Shown one piece after another: positions 6,095-9,472 of a stretch of 9,472 bases of DNA (within the stretch, counting starts at the first letter, position 1; every line of letters begins with the position of its first letter). The DNA is from an uncultured cyanobacterium (GTDB lineage: Bacteria > Cyanobacteriota > Cyanobacteriia > PCC-6307 > Cyanobiaceae): positions 1 to 9,472 of the forward strand of contig CAIOXF010000247.1 of assembly GCA_903862155.1 (NCBI GenBank), written 5' to 3'. A program made the position numbers and the translations under genes. The notes below the pieces were generated by a model. It worked only from the letters and a program-made list of their open reading frames with translations, was not told the DNA's origin and searched no databases.

Positions 6095-7249
6095 CTACGG
6101 GGTGTTCCAGACAAACCTGGAGCTGGCGGCGTAGTTCCAGACGAACACCACCAGGATTCCCGCGAGCTGGGCCCAGAGCGTGTCACGGGACACCAGGTCG
6201 TAGAAGGCCGAGGCCAGGCCCACATTGGCCAGCACCGGGAGCGACGACACCAGCAGAAACTTGAGCAAACCCCTCACCAGCAGGGCGCCCTTCAGGCGCT
6301 GGAAGCGGAAGGTGAGGGCGTTGTTGATCAGGTAGTTGGAGGTGGCTGAGGTCACCACCGCCACGGGCAACGCCCGCTCAAACCCCAGGCCCGCGGCGCT
6401 CATCAGCAGCTGACACACCAGCAGCTGCACCAGCACCCCGCTCAACCCCACCAGGCCGAAGCTGATCGCCCGCCGCGGCAGAACGCGAAAGCTGAGGCTG
6501 TGCAGGATCGAGATCAGGAAGTCCCAGAAGATCGCGAGATCCAGCTTGGAGCTGCCGTAGGTGCGGGGCTGGAAGGTGAGCGGCACATCGGTGGCCCGCA
6601 AGCGGCCCCCGCTCACTGCCAACAGCTCATAGAGAAACTTGAAACCATTCACATCCACGGCCCGCAGCAGTGGCAAGGCGCGATCGAGCCGCAGGGCGAA
6701 GAAGCCGCTCATCGGATCGCTGAGGCTGCCGTAGGCCTTGGGCAGGCTGAACAGAGCGGAGGCATTGGCCCAGGTGGAACCGCGCTCCCGCCTGCCGCTG
6801 AGGCCCCGGATCGCCGCGTCGCGGTGGAAGCGACTGCCTACCACCAGATCCCAGTTGCCGCTGAGCAGGGTGTCGAGGGCGCGCTCCACGGCGGCCGGTT
6901 CGTGCTGGCCGTCGCTGTCCATCACCAGGGCCACATCACTGGTGGCATCCAGGAGGCCCTCCTTGATGGCGCTGGCCAGGCCGGCCCGCCCCACCCGGCG
7001 AATCAGCCGCACGCAGGGCTCCTGGCGGGCGATCTCGCGCACCAGCTCGGCCGTTCCATCGGGGGAGTCGTCGTCGACGACGAGCAACTCCAACCGGAAG
7101 CGGCTGCGCAGCCCCAGCAGCTGCCCAATCAAGCCAGCGATCGTGCCCCGCTCGTTGAAGGTGGGCAGCACGATGGAAACCCCCACCGGTGAACCGGCGG
7201 GGGCATCGTTGGCCACCGCTGTGGCCAGGTTGAAGGGTTCCGGCGTCAA
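6095..7249 (-). CDS. GT2 (DPM1-like) glycosyltransferase fused to GtrA membrane domain
   Basis: This 384-aa two-domain protein probably makes a polyprenyl-phosphate sugar from a nucleotide sugar. The N-terminal GT-A domain (about 23-240) shows SIVLPTFNERG (25-35), LLVVDDDSPDGT (55-66), DSDGQHEP (111-118, the metal/nucleotide-sugar Asp motif) and DPMSGFFALR (178-187), as in dolichol/polyprenol-phosphate mannose or glucose synthases. The C-terminal part (about 260-384) has four hydrophobic segments with SNYLINNALTFRF (304-316) and a terminal WNYAASSRFVW, typical of GtrA, which anchors such enzymes or helps flip the lipid sugar. The first codon is TTG at 7249, only 3 nt after the rpoD stop; an in-frame GTG at 7216 is an alternative that still precedes the catalytic domain. 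The tight spacing implies co-transcription with rpoD, and the next gene would use its product. Confidence 0.92.
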   Translation of the reverse strand: MTPEPFNLATAVANDAPAGSPVGVSIVLPTFNERGTIAGLIGQLLGLRSRFRLELLVVDDDSPDGTAELVREIARQEPCVRLIRRVGRAGLASAIKEGLLDATSDVALVMDSDGQHEPAAVERALDTLLSGNWDLVVGSRFHRDAAIRGLSGRRERGSTWANASALFSLPKAYGSLSDPMSGFFALRLDRALPLLRAVDVNGFKFLYELLAVSGGRLRATDVPLTFQPRTYGSSKLDLAIFWDFLISILHSLSFRVLPRRAISFGLVGLSGVLVQLLVCQLLMSAAGLGFERALPVAVVTSATSNYLINNALTFRFQRLKGALLVRGLLKFLLVSSLPVLANVGLASAFYDLVSRDTLWAQLAGILVVFVWNYAASSRFVWNTP

Positions 7250-7252
7250 GCC

Positions 7253-8635
<1,383 letters not shown>

Positions 8636-8681
8636 GGAACGACGAAACCGATAGGGGGAAGAGCGGATAACCCCGAGGCGC

Positions 8682-8698
8682 TCACCACGCTGTGGTGA
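8682..8698. repeat. Inverted repeat TCACCAC-GCT-GTGGTGA
   Basis: This is a perfect 7-bp dyad with a 3-nt centre, 47 bp upstream of the rpoD ATG. The size and symmetry fit a dimeric repressor operator or a short hairpin in the rpoD leader. No regulator is assigned. Confidence 0.5.
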
Positions 8699-8729
8699 CC
8701 GGCCAGCCTCTGACCGGTGCGCCTGGGGC

Positions 8730-8741
8730 TTCAGGCCTGAA
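8730..8741. repeat. 12-bp perfect palindrome TTCAGGCCTGAA
   Basis: This is a perfect uninterrupted palindrome about 95 bp upstream of rpoD. It could be a protein-binding site, but a 12-bp palindrome alone is weak evidence. Confidence 0.4.
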
Positions 8742-8748
8742 CTACGGG

Positions 8749-8846
8749 CGTAACCGCGGCGGCATAGCCGCGCAAGGGAGATAACGAACGATCAGGGACC
8801 GGCACGCAGAACAAAGGTCTGCTGCCGGATGGCGGCAGCGGTTACG
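8749..8846. other. Nested inverted repeats, possible structured leader or small RNA
   Basis: CGTAACCGC (8749-8757) is the exact reverse complement of GCGGTTACG (8838-8846), so the ends of a 98-bp segment could pair over 9 bp. Two shorter perfect hairpins overlap its ends: CGCGGC/GCCGCG (8755-8760 with 8767-8772, loop GGCATA) and GCTGCCG/CGGCAGC (8821-8827 with 8833-8839, loop GATGG). These would compete with the outer pairing, giving two alternative folds. Neither strand ends in a U tract. It may be part of the rpoD 5' leader, an operator region or a small RNA; the sequence does not decide. Confidence 0.35.
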
Positions 8847-9006
8847 AGCGGAACCGAGTGGGCGATGGCCAGGAGGTGAGACGCGCGGAACCGATGGCCG
8901 AAGCCAGAGCAGCGTTGTCAGGGGTGGTCGCAGACCGGGAGGCCGTTTTGGATTCAGGGCGCGAGGCTCGAATCGTTGGCGCTCTCTTCAGGTCTTCCCG
9001 CTGGTG

Positions 9007-9025
9007 CGGAACTGTGCAAGTTCCG
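9007..9025. repeat. Inverted repeat CGGAACT-GTGCA-AGTTCCG
   Basis: This perfect 7-bp dyad with a 5-nt centre lies 62 bp upstream of the proposed priA start. The position suits an operator or an element near the priA promoter. I could not match it to a known cyanobacterial regulator box. Confidence 0.45.
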
Positions 9026-9086
9026 ACGACAGTCCATCGACTGCCCAACTCTTTCATCTTATGTATGGCCGGAGACCTCTGCAAGC

Positions 9087-9472
9087 TTGGCGGCCTCCTG
9101 GCTTGAAATCTGGCTGGAGGCCGGCCGCGAAGGCCGGGTGTTCACCTACGCCAACCTGCCCCCCACCGATCCGCGGGCCGATGCTGTTGGCCTGGGTGAT
9201 CTGGTGCAGGTGCGGCTGCAGGGCCGGCGCCAGAGCGGGCTGGTGGTGGGCATCCCGGCAGCCCTGCCCGATGGCCTGCCCCCCGAGCGCATCCAGCCCA
9301 TCGAGGGCGTGGTGCAGGCAGGCGCCGTGGATCCCGAGTGGCGCGCCCTGATTGAAGCGGTGGCCGCCCAATGCCACACGAGCACCTTCAAAACCCTGCG
9401 CAGCGCCCTGCCGCCGGGCTGGCTGGGGGCCGGGGGGAGCGAGCGGCGGGGGCTGGAGAAGCCGCGCTGGCA
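9087..9472 (+). CDS. priA: Primosomal protein N' (PriA helicase), N-terminal part
   Basis: The frame runs off the right edge, so only 128 codons are visible. PriA recognises stalled or repaired replication forks and reloads the replisome. The visible part corresponds to the 3' DNA-binding domain. WLEIWLEAGREGRVFTYANL at the N-terminus, GLGDLVQVRLQGRRQSGLVVG, and then CHTSTFKTLRSALPPGWLG match the picocyanobacterial PriA pattern as I recall it. The helicase motifs and zinc-binding cysteines would lie beyond the window. TTG at 9087 is the best start: it sits four codons before WLEIW, and I see no ATG or GTG in frame nearby. GGAG at 9071-9074 is 12 nt upstream, rather far for a ribosome binding site. 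The frame remains open upstream, so an earlier start such as TTG 8976 cannot be fully excluded. It is transcribed divergently from rpoD. Confidence 0.9.
   Translation, partial: MAASWLEIWLEAGREGRVFTYANLPPTDPRADAVGLGDLVQVRLQGRRQSGLVVGIPAALPDGLPPERIQPIEGVVQAGAVDPEWRALIEAVAAQCHTSTFKTLRSALPPGWLGAGGSERRGLEKPRW

Larger units (their letters stand above)
8636..9086. promoter_or_regulatory. Divergent rpoD-priA intergenic region
   Basis: This 451-bp spacer separates the rpoD start (minus) from the priA start (plus). It must hold the promoters of both genes, and probably an rpoD 5' leader, but I cannot place a convincing -35/-10 pair. The only clearly AT-richer patch is 9045-9066 (caactctttcatcttatgta), a weak candidate for the priA -10 region, about 20-25 nt before its start. 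Several perfect inverted repeats are spread along the spacer and are listed separately. Two short open frames cross it (8858-9106 plus, 8842-9084 minus), but neither has a recognisable protein family, so I do not call them genes. I see no tRNA-like cloverleaf and no rho-independent terminator with a U tract. Confidence 0.5.

Noticed and set aside
6500..7192. 230-codon plus-strand frame opposite GT2-GtrA
   Set aside because: It is a shadow frame: Gln/His/Ala-rich, no family resemblance, and fully antisense to a gene with clear motifs.
8960..8990. T-loop-like GGCTCGAATC suggesting a tRNA
   Set aside because: The flanking bases do not form a 5-bp T stem on either strand, and no acceptor or anticodon arms can be built around it.
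8842..9084. 80-codon minus-strand frame in the same spacer
   Set aside because: Its composition is Arg/Ser/Thr/Pro-rich without any motif, and it covers the likely promoter region of priA and rpoD. It could be a small gene only if conserved in relatives, which cannot be seen here.
8858..9106. 82-codon plus-strand frame in the rpoD-priA spacer (GTG start)
   Set aside because: It has no recognisable family or domain, no clear ribosome binding site, and its end runs into priA. The opposite strand is open over nearly the same stretch, as expected by chance in GC-rich DNA.

Overview
The window looks like a chromosomal segment of a high-GC picocyanobacterium (Cyanobium / freshwater or brackish Synechococcus type). 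Evidence: a group 1 sigma factor whose conserved core reads like picocyanobacterial RpoD, a DUF1824 protein (a family I know only from cyanobacteria), hemC and priA beside rpoD as I recall for Prochlorococcus/Synechococcus, one perfect HIP1 octamer (GCGATCGC), and strong G/C preference at third codon positions. The genus is inference from these features; no search was run.

Layout. Positions 1-301 (+) hold the 3' end of an L,D-transpeptidase. It converges with, and overlaps by 40 bp, a dense minus-strand run read from right to left: rpoD (8635-7253), a GT2-GtrA polyprenyl-phosphate glycosyltransferase fusion (7249-6095), a GT39/ArnT-like membrane glycosyltransferase (6061-4265), a PAP2 lipid phosphatase (4265-3621), a DUF1824 protein (3621-3223), hemC (3190-2240) and a ClC anion transporter with a CBS tail (2265-262). 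Gaps between these seven genes are 33 nt or less. Three junctions overlap (TAATG, TGATG, and a ClC start inside hemC), so much of the run is probably one transcription unit headed by the housekeeping sigma factor. A 451-bp spacer (8636-9086), rich in inverted repeats, separates it from the divergent priA, whose first 128 codons lie at the right edge.

How the genes fit together. The three middle genes form a plausible envelope-glycosylation module. The GT2-GtrA fusion would charge a polyprenyl phosphate with a sugar. The GT39 enzyme would transfer that sugar to a lipid or protein on the far side of the membrane. The PAP2 enzyme would recycle or trim the lipid phosphate. They sit between rpoD and the DUF1824-hemC pair, which suggests a cassette inserted into an older rpoD-hemC neighbourhood. 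HemC (tetrapyrrole synthesis), RpoD and PriA are ordinary housekeeping genes.

I see no transposon, CRISPR array, tRNA, rRNA or recognisable new defence or metabolic system. The points most worth a second look are the non-canonical ion-pathway residues and proline-rich loop of the ClC protein, the placement of the glycan cassette behind rpoD, and the structured rpoD-priA spacer.
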